A stretch of 64,000 nt of DNA from CAIWHR01 sp039931775 (GCA_039931775.1 JBDTRG010000189.1:84157-148156); one strand, 5' to 3'. Counted from the first letter of the stretch, positions 26,340 through 35,451 are shown. The notes: a model not told the origin generated them from the sequence alone. Program-made: numbers and translations.

Positions 26340-28169
26340 ATGTGCGGCATCGCCGGGTTTTTCGGCACGCGCACGGTGTCGCCGGCCACGGTCGAGCGCA
26401 TGCTCGCGGCGTTGCGGCAACGCGGGCCCGACGCCGAGCACGTCAAGCTCTGGACGGGGGCGTTCGGGCCGACCGGCGACGCCGCGCCGAACGCGCTGCT
26501 GCACACGCGACTGTCGATCATCGACCCGCGCCCGGAAGCCGACCAGCCGATGGGCAACGACGCCGGCGATGTCTTCATCTCGTACAACGGCGAGGTCTAC
26601 GATTGGGGCGCCGACGCCCGGACCCTTCAAGGCGCCGGGTTCCGGTTTCGCACGCGCTCCGACACCGAGTTCATCCTGCACGCGTACGAGCACTGGGGCA
26701 TCGATTTTGTCGCGCGGCTGCGCGGCATGTTCGCCATCGCGATCGTCGACTTGCGCAAGCGCGCGGTCTACCTCGTCCGCGATCGCCTCGGCCTGAAACC
26801 CGTCATCTACGCGCATCGCGCCGACGGGTTCGCGTTCGCGTCGACGGTGCGGGCGCTGTTGCCCTGGATGCCGCGCGACGCACGCGCATTCTCGGCCGAG
26901 GGCGTGGACGCCTACCTCGCGCACCGGACCATCCCGGCCCCGCGCACGATTCTCGCCAACGTGTCGCGGTTGCCGCCGGCGCACTGGCTGCGCTACGACC
27001 TCGCGACCGGTGCTCTGACGCAGACGGCGTACTGGCAACCGGACCCGTCCGCGGAGCCGTGGCTGCCCACACTCGACGCGGCAATCGCGATGCGCACGGT
27101 CGCCGACCGTCCGCTCGGGCTCTTCCTGTCGGGGGGCGTCGATTCGTCGGCGCTCGCGTGCCGCCTCGCGGCGCAGGGATTCAATCGGCTGCAAAGCTTT
27201 ACGGCGGCGTTTCCCGGGACCTCGTTCGACGAGTCGGGAGAGGCACGCGCAAGTGCTACGCGCCTGGGCTTCCCCAACCTCACGATCGATATTCCCGAAC
27301 GCATCGCCGACGATTTTGCGCGCATCGTCGCCGATCTCGACGAGCCGTTCGCCGATCCCTCCAGCGTTCCGACCTGGTATCTCGCCCGCGAAACGACGCG
27401 GCACGTCAAGGTCGTCCTGGGCGGCGACGGCGGCGACGAGCTCTTCGGCGGCTACAAGCGTTACGCGAAGCACCTTCGCACGCGCTGGCGGCGCGCAATC
27501 GTGGCGGCGCACCTGCCTGCCCCGGCCGGCATCGGCGGCGGCGCATGGCAGCGGCTGGTCGAGGAACTGCGCCTCGACTGGCGGGGGGCGTACGCGCTGC
27601 GGTTTTCGGGTTTCACGCCGGGCGAGCGTGCGTACCTGGCGCCGGACTTCGCGCCGGCAGCGCATTACTGGCGGATGCCGCCGACGGAGCGCGCCGAACT
27701 CGCCACACTTCTCGAAATCGACCGGCTCAACTACCTGCCCGACTACATCCTGCGCAAGGCCGACCTCTGCACGATGGCGCATGGGCTCGAAATGCGCGCG
27801 CCGTTTCTCGACCATCGGTTCGTTGGCGCGGTGATGGGCCTGGCCGCGAATGTTCGTTTCACGACGCCACCGCGCAAGCTGCTGGCCCCCGCGATGAGCG
27901 CCCTCGGCGATCTCGACCCGTTCGCGCGCAAGAAGCGCGGTTTCAACCCGCCGCTCGCCGGCTGGCTCGAAGGCGACCTCGCGCCGCGGCACGCCGGACT
28001 TGGACAAAGGCTCGAACGCGTCACGGGTGGCCAGCTCGCCGCAGCGCGCGTCGACGCGTTCGTCGACGCGTGGCGAAACGGCAGGCGAGGTCTCGCCGAG
28101 CAAGTGCTGCAGCTCGTCCTTCTCGACGAGTCCCTCGCCCAGCTCGAGACCCTGGCGGGGGTGCCGTGA
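26340..28169 (+). CDS. Asparagine synthase (glutamine-hydrolysing)-like amidotransferase, second copy
   Basis: A 609-residue paralogue-like protein with the same architecture as the gene at 23343, but clearly divergent. The glutaminase nucleophile is Cys2 of CGIAGFFG; LRQRGPDAEHV, TRLSIIDP and SYNGEVYDW follow. The synthetase domain has the P-loop GLFLSGGVDSSALACRL and VLGGDGGDELFGGYKRY. The ATG was chosen because CGI must be N-terminal after Met removal. It lies two bases after a GT4 gene and overlaps the next GT9 gene by four bases. Two such amidotransferases within one glycan region suggest that a glycan or lipid constituent is amidated. Confidence 0.85.
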   Translation: MCGIAGFFGTRTVSPATVERMLAALRQRGPDAEHVKLWTGAFGPTGDAAPNALLHTRLSIIDPRPEADQPMGNDAGDVFISYNGEVYDWGADARTLQGAGFRFRTRSDTEFILHAYEHWGIDFVARLRGMFAIAIVDLRKRAVYLVRDRLGLKPVIYAHRADGFAFASTVRALLPWMPRDARAFSAEGVDAYLAHRTIPAPRTILANVSRLPPAHWLRYDLATGALTQTAYWQPDPSAEPWLPTLDAAIAMRTVADRPLGLFLSGGVDSSALACRLAAQGFNRLQSFTAAFPGTSFDESGEARASATRLGFPNLTIDIPERIADDFARIVADLDEPFADPSSVPTWYLARETTRHVKVVLGGDGGDELFGGYKRYAKHLRTRWRRAIVAAHLPAPAGIGGGAWQRLVEELRLDWRGAYALRFSGFTPGERAYLAPDFAPAAHYWRMPPTERAELATLLEIDRLNYLPDYILRKADLCTMAHGLEMRAPFLDHRFVGAVMGLAANVRFTTPPRKLLAPAMSALGDLDPFARKKRGFNPPLAGWLEGDLAPRHAGLGQRLERVTGGQLAAARVDAFVDAWRNGRRGLAEQVLQLVLLDESLAQLETLAGVP

Positions 28170-29326
28170 CGTCGCGCGCGGTTTCGCGTCCGGCCGTGTT
28201 CGCCCTGGCGGCAGCGCGGATGGCGGCGTCGGCAATCGCGGGGCGCCGGCGGCGCGCGCCCGCCGCGCCGCGCCGCATCCTCATCGCGCATCACCTGCTG
28301 CTCGGCGACACGATCATGCTGACTCCACTCATCGCCAAGTGCCGGGCGCGCTGGCCGAACGCCGAAATCGCGATGACCTGTCCGATCGCCTACATGAGCC
28401 TCTACGAGGGGCGGCCCTACGGTTTGCGCGCGCTGCCGTACGATCCGCGCGAGCCCGCAACGCTCGGGCCGCTCGTCGCCGGCTCGGGATTCGACCTGGC
28501 GCTAGTGCCCGCCGACAACCGGCTCTCGTGGCTCGCGCGCGCCCTCGATGCCCGCTGGATCGTTGCCTTCGCCGGCGATTCGCCGCCCTACAAGGATTGG
28601 CCGGTCGACCTGCTCCGTCCGTACCCCGACGTGCCCACAGCATGGGGCGATCTCGTCGCCGGTCTGGTCGATGGGCCCGCGCCCGCGCCATACCGCATCG
28701 GCGATTGGCCGGCTCCTGCCGTCGGCCGCTTCGAGCCTCCACCCGCTGCGTATTGCGTTCTCCATGCCGGCGCCAGCACGCCGCTCAAGCAATGGCCGGC
28801 CGCACGCTGGCGCGATTTGGGCGAGCGCCTCGCCGGTCACGGGCTCGGCATCGTCCTCTCGGCCGGACCCTTTGAGGAGGCGTTGCTCGACGGCATCGAT
28901 CGCGACAGGCATTGGATCCGGTACGCGGGAACGCTGACCGTCGGCGAGCTGTGGCATCTCCTTGCACGGGCCGCGCTCGTCGTCTGCCCCGATACCGGCG
29001 TCGCCCATCTCGCGAGACTCACGGGTACACCGACCGTCGCGTTGTTCGGCCCCGGCTCGGCGAGCCTGTCGGGTGCCGGCGAATTCTGGCGCGATGCGCC
29101 ATTCACCGCGCTGACGATCGCCGAGTTCCCCTGCCGCGACCAGCGCATCACGATGAAGCGCGAAGTCGCGTGGATCCGCCGCTGCGAGCGCCTTACCGGC
29201 GAGCGCCCGGGCCAGTGCGCCGAGGCGCGATGCATGAACGCCATCGACGGCGACGCCGTCTACCGATCGGCCGCAGCGCACCTCGGGCCGCGGCCGGACG
29301 CGGCGCAATTGCCGGGGGGGCGATGA
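28166..29326 (+). CDS. Glycosyltransferase family 9 (heptosyltransferase-like)
   Basis: A 386-residue GT9 protein. The N-terminal segment ILIAHHLLLGDTIMLTPLIAK is the GT9 acceptor motif. CVLHAGASTPLKQWPAARW and LTVGELWHLLARAALVVCPDTGVAHLARLTGTPTVALFGPGS form the nucleotide-sugar site. Translation starts at a GTG overlapping the previous stop (GTGA). It probably transfers a heptose or related sugar during LPS core assembly. A Cys-containing C-terminus (CRDQRIT, RCERLTGERPGQCAEARC) is present, as in other members of the family. Confidence 0.86.
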   Translation: MTSRAVSRPAVFALAAARMAASAIAGRRRRAPAAPRRILIAHHLLLGDTIMLTPLIAKCRARWPNAEIAMTCPIAYMSLYEGRPYGLRALPYDPREPATLGPLVAGSGFDLALVPADNRLSWLARALDARWIVAFAGDSPPYKDWPVDLLRPYPDVPTAWGDLVAGLVDGPAPAPYRIGDWPAPAVGRFEPPPAAYCVLHAGASTPLKQWPAARWRDLGERLAGHGLGIVLSAGPFEEALLDGIDRDRHWIRYAGTLTVGELWHLLARAALVVCPDTGVAHLARLTGTPTVALFGPGSASLSGAGEFWRDAPFTALTIAEFPCRDQRITMKREVAWIRRCERLTGERPGQCAEARCMNAIDGDAVYRSAAAHLGPRPDAAQLPGGR

Positions 29327-29456
29327 TCGGCGCGTGCGAAGCGCAGGGCGATGCGGGCACGCATCGCGCTCGGTTATGATGCGCGGGACTGGAAACCACG
29401 ACCAGGTCTCGCGCGGTTGCGACACGGCTTCCTGCGCCACTTCCGCCCTGTCGACC

Positions 29457-30692
29457 ATGCCCGCGCCCCATGTTTCGCACAAAATCGAGTGGTGGCTGCG
29501 CGGCGCGGCGATTTGCTGCGCGTCGCTGTTCGTCGTCGTCCTCCCCTTCAGCCATACGACCACGCTTCGCCTGATCGCCCTGTTGCTCGCGGCGAGTCTC
29601 ACGTTCGTGAGCGGCGGATGGCGGGAGGTGCCGCGGCTGCCGCTGCTTTGGGCGTGGGCTGCGTGGGCGTTTGTCGCCGCCCTGTCGGTGGTCTTTGCCC
29701 GCAATCCCGTCGAATCGTTCGGCGAATTTCGCAACGAGGTGATCTACGCGTTCATGGCTTTCGCGACCTGGTTCACGCTATCGCAGCATCGCGAAGGCGT
29801 GACATGGCTGGCGCGCGCCGTCTTCGCGGCGAGCGTCGCGGCGCTCGCGCTGGGGGTTGTCGTCTTCGTCTCGGGCAGTCCGTTGTTCGACCTCGGCAAG
29901 TACGGAGACGCGGGCTCGCTGACGACGTTCCTGATCACCGTGTTACCCATGCTGATGCTGTTCGCGCTCCGCGCGAAGCCGCGTTCCGCGTTACGCATCG
30001 GCGCGCTCGCCCTGGGCGCCGCCTGCCTCGCCGCGGGGGCCCTAGCGCTCAACCGGACCTTCTGGTTCGCGGCGGCGGCGGAGATCATCGTTTTTTCGTT
30101 GTTTTCGATGCGACAGTGGCAGCGTCGCAATCGAGGCGCCTACGTCCTCGGCGGCATCGCCGTCATCACCGGCCTGGCGCTCGTCCAGGTCCTGTCCGCG
30201 TCGCAGTCGAAGATCGCGCTGACTGCCCCGGGCAAGGAAATCGTCGATTTCATCGTCGACGACCCGCGCGGCGACCTCTGGCGCTTCGCGATCACGCGGA
30301 TCGGCGAACATCCGTGGGTCGGCGCGGGAATCGGCAAGTGGGTGCTGCGCGACGCCTTCGAAGCGCACTTCCACGACAGCCTGCTCCTGCACGCGCACAA
30401 TGTCTTTCTGAATCGAGCGCTCGAGACGGGATTGCCGGGCGTCGTGATCTTCGTCGCGCTGCTCGCGTCGGTCGTGATCGCGTTCTGGCGCCTCGCCAGG
30501 AGCGCCGACGCGCGGACCGCGGCCGTCGGGGCTGCGGGGCTCGCGCTCGTCGTCGGCGTCGTCGCGAAGAGCATGACCGACGATTTCTTCGTGCGGCACA
30601 ATGCGATCCTGTTCTGGTCGCTCACCGGCGCCGCACTGGGAACTACGTCGCCGTGGTGCCGACCCGCCGGAGCGGGTCAGCCGGTCGGCTAG
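29457..30692 (+). CDS. O-antigen ligase-like (Wzy/WaaL family) membrane protein
   Basis: A protein of about 411 residues with ten or more membrane segments and one long periplasmic loop (about residues 245-310). That loop contains WRFAITRIGEHPWVGAGIGKWV and an H-x-H motif in LLLHAHNVFLNRALETGLPG, as in WaaL/Wzy (PF04932). The periplasmic His/Arg residues are those used to join O-antigen to lipid A-core or to polymerise repeat units. The ATG at 29457 was chosen since the upstream in-frame residues are polar and lack similarity; starts at 29334 (GTG) and 29376 are possible. A TATGAT hexamer lies at 29375-29380. Confidence 0.8.
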   Translation: MPAPHVSHKIEWWLRGAAICCASLFVVVLPFSHTTTLRLIALLLAASLTFVSGGWREVPRLPLLWAWAAWAFVAALSVVFARNPVESFGEFRNEVIYAFMAFATWFTLSQHREGVTWLARAVFAASVAALALGVVVFVSGSPLFDLGKYGDAGSLTTFLITVLPMLMLFALRAKPRSALRIGALALGAACLAAGALALNRTFWFAAAAEIIVFSLFSMRQWQRRNRGAYVLGGIAVITGLALVQVLSASQSKIALTAPGKEIVDFIVDDPRGDLWRFAITRIGEHPWVGAGIGKWVLRDAFEAHFHDSLLLHAHNVFLNRALETGLPGVVIFVALLASVVIAFWRLARSADARTAAVGAAGLALVVGVVAKSMTDDFFVRHNAILFWSLTGAALGTTSPWCRPAGAGQPVG

Positions 30693-30754
30693 CGGACCCA
30701 GGCTTCGCACGGGCGACGGCGCACGTCGCCTTCCCGCCACATGCGCTCCGGCGA

Positions 30755-30760
30755 TATAAT
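30755..30760 (+). promoter_or_regulatory. Possible -10 hexamer (TATAAT)
   Basis: A perfect TATAAT lies in the 170-base gap between the ligase-like gene and the methyltransferase-like gene, 102 bases before the latter's ATG. TTCCCG at 30731-30736 is a poor -35 candidate at 18 bases. This may start a new transcript here. Confidence 0.35.
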
Positions 30761-30862
30761 TCGCCATCGAGTCAGCGATTCAGATCGTTCCTGCGTGGGT
30801 GCTTTGCGGCCGCGTCTTCGCGGCGTTCCGGTATCGCAGCAAGGGTTGGCGCAGGAAATCCC

Positions 30863-31489
30863 ATGACAGACGTCCCATTGCTGATCTTGACGGGCACCGT
30901 CTGGGTTTACTGGACGCGCGTCGGCCTCATGGTGGTGCGCGCCCGCCGCAACACCGGCGACTCCGCGGGGCTCGTCCCGAAACAGCCGCTCGAGCGGCTG
31001 CTCTGGGTCGTCTGGGTGCCGCTGGTCGCCGCGTGGCTGGCGCTGCCATGGCTCGCATTGACGAAAACCGACCTTCTGTTCGCGGTTCCAGAGGCCGCGC
31101 GGCAGCAGCCGGCCTACGCGGCGCTGCGGTGGGCAGCGGCAATCTGCGCGGTCCTCTGTCTGGCGATGACACAGAAATGCTGGACGCGCATGGGCCGAGA
31201 CTGGCGGATGGACGTGCGTCCCGACCGAAAGGCCGAACTCATCACCGACGGCCTGTTCGCGCGGGTCCGGCACCCGATCTACGCGTTCAGCATCCTGCTG
31301 ATGCTCTGTTCGCTGGCCATCGTCCCGACGCCACCGATGCTTCTCATCGCGACGGCCCACGTCGTCCTCATGAACGTAAAAGCGCGCAACGAGGAGCGGC
31401 ATCTCGCCGTCGCTCACGGCGATACCTACGCGCGCTATCTGCGCGAGTCGGGGCGCTTCTTCCCGCGTCGCTTGCCGCCTTCGGCGTAG
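30863..31489 (+). CDS. Isoprenylcysteine carboxyl methyltransferase-like (ICMT/PEMT family) membrane protein
   Basis: A 208-residue protein with four or five membrane segments. The C-terminal half carries the ICMT/PEMT signatures: GLFARVRHPIYAFSILLM (R-H-P-x-Y) and NEERHLAVAHGDTYARYLRESGRF (E-E plus Tyr/Arg), which form the SAM-binding site. Bacterial members methylate small hydrophobic or lipid substrates, which are mostly unknown. The ATG at 30863 starts directly before a predicted membrane segment (LLILTGTVWVYW). It precedes the exported hydrolase gene by 38 bases and could be part of the same lipid-related unit. Confidence 0.78.
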   Translation: MTDVPLLILTGTVWVYWTRVGLMVVRARRNTGDSAGLVPKQPLERLLWVVWVPLVAAWLALPWLALTKTDLLFAVPEAARQQPAYAALRWAAAICAVLCLAMTQKCWTRMGRDWRMDVRPDRKAELITDGLFARVRHPIYAFSILLMLCSLAIVPTPPMLLIATAHVVLMNVKARNEERHLAVAHGDTYARYLRESGRFFPRRLPPSA

Positions 31490-31527
31490 GGGCACACCCC
31501 GTTTCCGCGCGACACACGCCAGCAGGC

Positions 31528-32544
31528 ATGAAAGGAATCGCGGCATCGACCGCGCTGTCGGTGCTCGCCCTCGTGGCGGTCGCCATGGCGCCTGTCCCTG
31601 CGCGAGCAGTCGAATCGCCCGCCTGGCAACGCAACGTCGACCAGGATCCCGCCGTTGCGCAGCGCCTGCTGGAGCTCGATCCCGCGAAGATCAGCGCAAA
31701 GGACGTCGCCGATGTCCTCGCGAAGATTCCGGCGCCGAGGATCATCCTGCTCCAGGGAAGTTTCGGACCCGTCACGATGGAACCCTTCGCGGAATTCCTG
31801 ATCGCGATGGGCTATCCCGCGGATCGGATCGCGAATCCGCGCGATGGGCGCCAATCGACGAGCAGCTTCATGGACAGCCGGCAGCTCGCCGGAACGCTGG
31901 CTTGGTACTACGAGGTCGAAGGGATGCGTCCGGTGCTGATCGGCCACAGCCAGGGGGGCATGCTGGCGATCCGCGTACTTCACGAGCTGGCCGGCGCGTT
32001 TTCCGACGCGATTCCCGTGTGGAATCCGCTCGAGGACGCTGCCGAGGCACGAACCGCGTTTGTCGACCCCAGGAACGGCGAACTGCATCCCGTCGTCGGC
32101 CTGCGGATACCCTACGCTGCGGCGATCGCCACAGGACCGCTGCCGCGCCTGCTGCTCGGCCAATGGTCCATGCTTTCGAAACTGCACCGGATTCCCGACA
32201 GCGTCATCGAATTTTCCGGTTTCTCGATGGAATGGGATTTCATCGCCGGGCATTACCCCGGCTCGGAACCCTATGCCGCAACCGGCACCGCCATCGTGCG
32301 CAACGTCACGCTTCCGGCCACCTACACGCACATCGGACTTCCGCAAGCGAGACATCTCGCCACCCACGCCGTCACGCGCGCCTGGATCGAAAATTATTCG
32401 CCGGGTGCCCATGCCGCCGTGCCGGCCGACGCCGACATCGACACGACCAACCTCATTCACGCCGCCGACATCTGGTACAGCGTCAAGAAAAACTGGTGCG
32501 AGAGCGCGCGGCGGCGCCTCGACGTCAAGCGCGAGCTCCGGTGA
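31528..32544 (+). CDS. Exported alpha/beta-hydrolase-like protein
   Basis: A 338-residue protein with a signal peptide (KGIAASTALSVLALVAVAMAPVPARA). The core has the nucleophile elbow GHSQGGMLAIRVLHEL (Ser141), typical of lipases and esterases; a late His in HIGLPQARHLATH is a candidate for the triad. The rest is not recognisable to a named family. Export would place it in the periplasm. Its stop overlaps the GTG of the condensation-domain gene (GTGA), so the two are translated together. A role in releasing or transferring acyl groups is possible but unproven. Confidence 0.7.
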   Translation: MKGIAASTALSVLALVAVAMAPVPARAVESPAWQRNVDQDPAVAQRLLELDPAKISAKDVADVLAKIPAPRIILLQGSFGPVTMEPFAEFLIAMGYPADRIANPRDGRQSTSSFMDSRQLAGTLAWYYEVEGMRPVLIGHSQGGMLAIRVLHELAGAFSDAIPVWNPLEDAAEARTAFVDPRNGELHPVVGLRIPYAAAIATGPLPRLLLGQWSMLSKLHRIPDSVIEFSGFSMEWDFIAGHYPGSEPYAATGTAIVRNVTLPATYTHIGLPQARHLATHAVTRAWIENYSPGAHAAVPADADIDTTNLIHAADIWYSVKKNWCESARRRLDVKRELR

Positions 32545-33830
32545 AAGGGCAGCTCAACCTGTTCCAGGTGGCGATGCTGCGCTGGCGCGCCATCCATCCG
32601 TACAACGCCGTCCACGTCATCCGGATCGACCAGCCTCTCGACGCGAAGCGCCTTGCGACGGCCATCGACGCGACGCTCGAGCAGCAGGGGCTCGCCGGGT
32701 ACTCGCTCGACGTGTCGCGCGAGCGCTACGAGTACGCCGGGGGTCCAGGGACCTCCACGCTCGAAGTCCTCGCCGGCGCCGACGATCCGCTGCAGGTTCT
32801 CCGGAGCGCGATCGAACGCGAGCTCAATCGACCGTTTCCGCGCGACGGCCCGTTCGTCCCCTTCCGTTTTTTCGTCGTCGACGAGGGGCCGCGATTTCAC
32901 CTGGCGATGACCTACGACCACGTGATCGCCGGAGGCGATTCGATCGTCGTGCTGATGCGCGACCTCTTCGCCGCTTACACAGGACGCGAAGAATCGCGCC
33001 GCGCTCAGCGGCAGCGCTATCCTGCCACCTGCGCTCGCCTTTTCCGCCAACAATGGGGCGCCGCGCTGCGGGGCATTCGCCGCTTGGGCGAGATGGCCGC
33101 GAGCTGTCGCCGCTCGGTGCGCCCCCGCTACCCGCGAGGGGCGGATCCCGCGAACGCCTTCGTCAATTGCCGCATCGACCCGCCGGAATTCGCGGCGCTG
33201 CTGCGCGCAGCAAAAGCCTGGGGTGTCACCGTCAACGACCTGCTGATGGCGATCCTGCTGCGCGTGCTGGAACCCCACGCCGGCGAACGTCCGGAGACGG
33301 AGCGCCGACGCGAGCTCGCGGTGGCATCGATCGTGAACCTGCGGCGCGATTTCGGCTACGATGCCAACACGACGTTCGGCCAGTTCCTGAGCTCCTTCCG
33401 CGTCGCGCATCTGTTGCCCCCGGGGATGGAGCTCCGGCAACTCGCGCAGGACGTCCACGCGGAGACCGAGCGCATCAAGCGCGACAAGCTCTATCTGGCG
33501 AACCTGGTCGCGATCGGCGTGATCGGCGCCGTCTGGCGCTTTCTCTCGCCGGCGCAACGTCAGGGTTTCTACGCGAAGAACTACGCGGCGTGGGGCGCGA
33601 TCACGATGGTCAACGTCGATCCGCTCTGGTCCGGGGCCGGGGGACCGCTGCCGCCACCTGAGTATCTGCGTGCCGTATCGACGGGGCCGCTGACGCCGCT
33701 GGTGATCGCGGTCACGACCGCGGCCGGCACCCTTAACGCCGGCATCTCCTATCGAACCGCCGCGTTCGCGCCGGCCGTCGCCGATACGATCGCCTCAGGA
33801 ATCGTCGATGCCATCCGCCGCCTCAGCTAA
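32541..33830 (+). CDS. Condensation-domain (PapA/NRPS-C-like) acyltransferase homologue
   Basis: A 429-residue protein of the chloramphenicol-acetyltransferase-like superfamily (NRPS condensation domains, PapA5, wax synthases). The usual HHxxxDG motif is degenerate: YDHVIAGGDS, with the second His (His127) kept, but Asp126 in place of the first His and Gly131 in place of the Asp. Other family features are VNDLLMAILLRVLEP and the late ASIVNLRRDFGYDANTTFGQF. It may esterify an alcohol with a CoA- or ACP-bound acyl chain. The GTG start is set by a four-base overlap with the upstream hydrolase. The fatty-acid genes begin 73 bases downstream. Confidence 0.68.
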   Translation: MKGQLNLFQVAMLRWRAIHPYNAVHVIRIDQPLDAKRLATAIDATLEQQGLAGYSLDVSRERYEYAGGPGTSTLEVLAGADDPLQVLRSAIERELNRPFPRDGPFVPFRFFVVDEGPRFHLAMTYDHVIAGGDSIVVLMRDLFAAYTGREESRRAQRQRYPATCARLFRQQWGAALRGIRRLGEMAASCRRSVRPRYPRGADPANAFVNCRIDPPEFAALLRAAKAWGVTVNDLLMAILLRVLEPHAGERPETERRRELAVASIVNLRRDFGYDANTTFGQFLSSFRVAHLLPPGMELRQLAQDVHAETERIKRDKLYLANLVAIGVIGAVWRFLSPAQRQGFYAKNYAAWGAITMVNVDPLWSGAGGPLPPPEYLRAVSTGPLTPLVIAVTTAAGTLNAGISYRTAAFAPAVADTIASGIVDAIRRLS

Positions 33831-33833
33831 AAT
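33828..33833 (+). promoter_or_regulatory. Possible -10 hexamer (TAAAAT) before the fatty-acid gene cluster
   Basis: TAAAAT overlaps the end of the acyltransferase gene (its TAA stop) and lies 70 bases before the first SDR gene. No convincing -35 was found. It is the only promoter-like signal in the 73-base gap before the cluster. Confidence 0.25.
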
Positions 33834-33903
33834 ACCGGTTTTGCCGCGGCGCTGTCGTAGGAGCACCGCCCCCACGCACCGGAATCGGAACGGGTAACCC
33901 ACC

Positions 33904-34659
33904 ATGTCAGCGGCGTTGGCCGGAAAAGTCGCGCTCATCTCCGGCGCCGCGCGAGGCATCGGACGGGCGACCGCGTTGAAGCTCGCCCGGGCGGGCTGCG
34001 ACGTCGCGGCCAATTACTACAACAGCGCCGACGAGGCCGAGAGCCTCTGCGCCGAAATCCGCGCGCTCGGACGCCGGGCCGTCGCGATTCCCGGCAGCGT
34101 CGGCGTTCCGGATTCGGTCGACGAGATCTTCGTCGAGTTTCGCAAGCACTTCGACCACCTCGACATCGTCGTCAGCAACGCAGCGTCAGGCGTCCTCAAG
34201 CCGACCGTCGAGATGACGCTGAAACACTGGCGCTGGTGCATGGAGACCAACGCGCTCGCGCTCAATCTGCTGGTCCAGCGCGGCCTGCCCCTGATGGCTC
34301 CGGGAGCGCGCGTCGTCGCGCTGTCCTCGCTCGGCGCGCAGCGCGCGATGCCGGGCTACGGTTTCGTCGGCGCGTCCAAAGCCGCGCTGGAATCGCTGGC
34401 GCGCTCGCTCGCGCAGGAGCTCGGCCCGCGTGGCATCCGCGTCAACGTGGTGAGCGCCGGCGTCGTCGACACCGACGCGCTCGCCTATTTCCCGAATCGC
34501 GAAGAACTGCTCGCGAATTTCGCCCAGCGAACGCCCGCGGGTCCCGTCCTCACCCCCGACGACGTCGCCGGCGCGGTCTTTCTGCTCTGCCTCCCCGAAG
34601 CCTCGATGATCAACGGGCACACGCTCGTCGTCGACGGCGGCTTTGCGATCTCGGGCTGA
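33904..34659 (+). CDS. fabL: FabL-type enoyl-ACP reductase (ENR III-like SDR)
   Basis: A 251-residue short-chain dehydrogenase. The cofactor loop is SGAARGIG (residues 13-20). The catalytic pair is Tyr152-x6-Lys159 (GYGFVGASK), the enoyl-reductase spacing, rather than Tyr-x3-Lys of ketoreductases. Several stretches closely resemble Bacillus subtilis FabL: SNAASGVLKP, VDTDALAYFPNREELL and the RTPAGPV loop. It probably reduces the trans-2-enoyl-ACP double bond with NADPH, so chains made by this cluster should be saturated. It is the first gene of the set; fabG follows 18 bases later. Function is inferred by similarity. Confidence 0.78.
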   Translation: MSAALAGKVALISGAARGIGRATALKLARAGCDVAANYYNSADEAESLCAEIRALGRRAVAIPGSVGVPDSVDEIFVEFRKHFDHLDIVVSNAASGVLKPTVEMTLKHWRWCMETNALALNLLVQRGLPLMAPGARVVALSSLGAQRAMPGYGFVGASKAALESLARSLAQELGPRGIRVNVVSAGVVDTDALAYFPNREELLANFAQRTPAGPVLTPDDVAGAVFLLCLPEASMINGHTLVVDGGFAISG

Positions 34660-34677
34660 CGAGGAAACGATCTCGCG

Positions 34678-35436
34678 ATGCGCATCGATGCGGGAATCTC
34701 GGGCAAATCCGCGATCGTCACCGGCGGCAGCCGCGGCATCGGGCGCGCGATCGCGCTCCAGCTGGCCGACGAGGGCGCGGCGGTGACGATTCTCTACCGC
34801 GACAACGAAGCAGCCGCCGACGAGGTCGTCGCCGCCGGCCGCAGCAACGGACACGAGATCGTCGCGCTCAAGGTCGACATCCGCGACTCGAAGGCGTGCG
34901 CCGCGGCCGCCGAGAGCGTCGCCGAACGCCGCGGCCGGATCGACATCCTCGTCAACAACGCGGGCACGATCCGCGACAACCCGCTGTCAGCATTCGAGGA
35001 CGACGACGTCGCCGCGGTGCTCGACACCAACGTCACCGGCGTGTTCAACGTCACCCGCGCCGTCGTACCGTACATGATCTCGCAGCGCGCCGGAAGGATC
35101 ATCAACATCAGCTCGGTCGCCGGCGAGAAGGGCGGGCGGGGGCAGACCAACTACGCGGCGAGCAAGGGCGCGATTAACGCTTTCACCCGCTCGCTCGCGG
35201 TCGAGCTCGCGCCGCGCAAGATCAACGTAAACTGCGTCGCGCCGGGCGTCATCGAGACTGAAATGTCGCGAGACGTACGCGAAAGCTCCGGCGCCGACGT
35301 GAAGTCGCGAATCCTGCTGCGGCGCTATGGACGGCCGGAGGATATTGCTTATGCGGTTTGGTTCCTGGCTTCGTCGTATGCGGACTACGTGACGGGGCAG
35401 GTGTGGAATGTGGATGGCGGATTCAAGATGGAATGA
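34678..35436 (+). CDS. fabG: 3-oxoacyl-ACP reductase (FabG-like SDR)
   Basis: A 252-residue SDR with TGGSRGIGRAIALQLA (cofactor loop), NNAG (93-96) and the catalytic Tyr159-x3-Lys163 in QTNYAASKGAINAF, the FabG arrangement. The C-terminus has the usual VNCVAPGVIETEM and YVTGQVWNVDGGF motifs. It should reduce 3-oxoacyl-ACP with NADPH. Together with the neighbouring dehydratase, enoyl reductase and ketosynthases it completes an elongation cycle. The gene ends 15 bases before the carrier protein gene. A separate housekeeping fabG is presumably elsewhere. Confidence 0.85.
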   Translation: MRIDAGISGKSAIVTGGSRGIGRAIALQLADEGAAVTILYRDNEAAADEVVAAGRSNGHEIVALKVDIRDSKACAAAAESVAERRGRIDILVNNAGTIRDNPLSAFEDDDVAAVLDTNVTGVFNVTRAVVPYMISQRAGRIINISSVAGEKGGRGQTNYAASKGAINAFTRSLAVELAPRKINVNCVAPGVIETEMSRDVRESSGADVKSRILLRRYGRPEDIAYAVWFLASSYADYVTGQVWNVDGGFKME

Positions 35437-35451
35437 AGGGGGACTTCAAAA

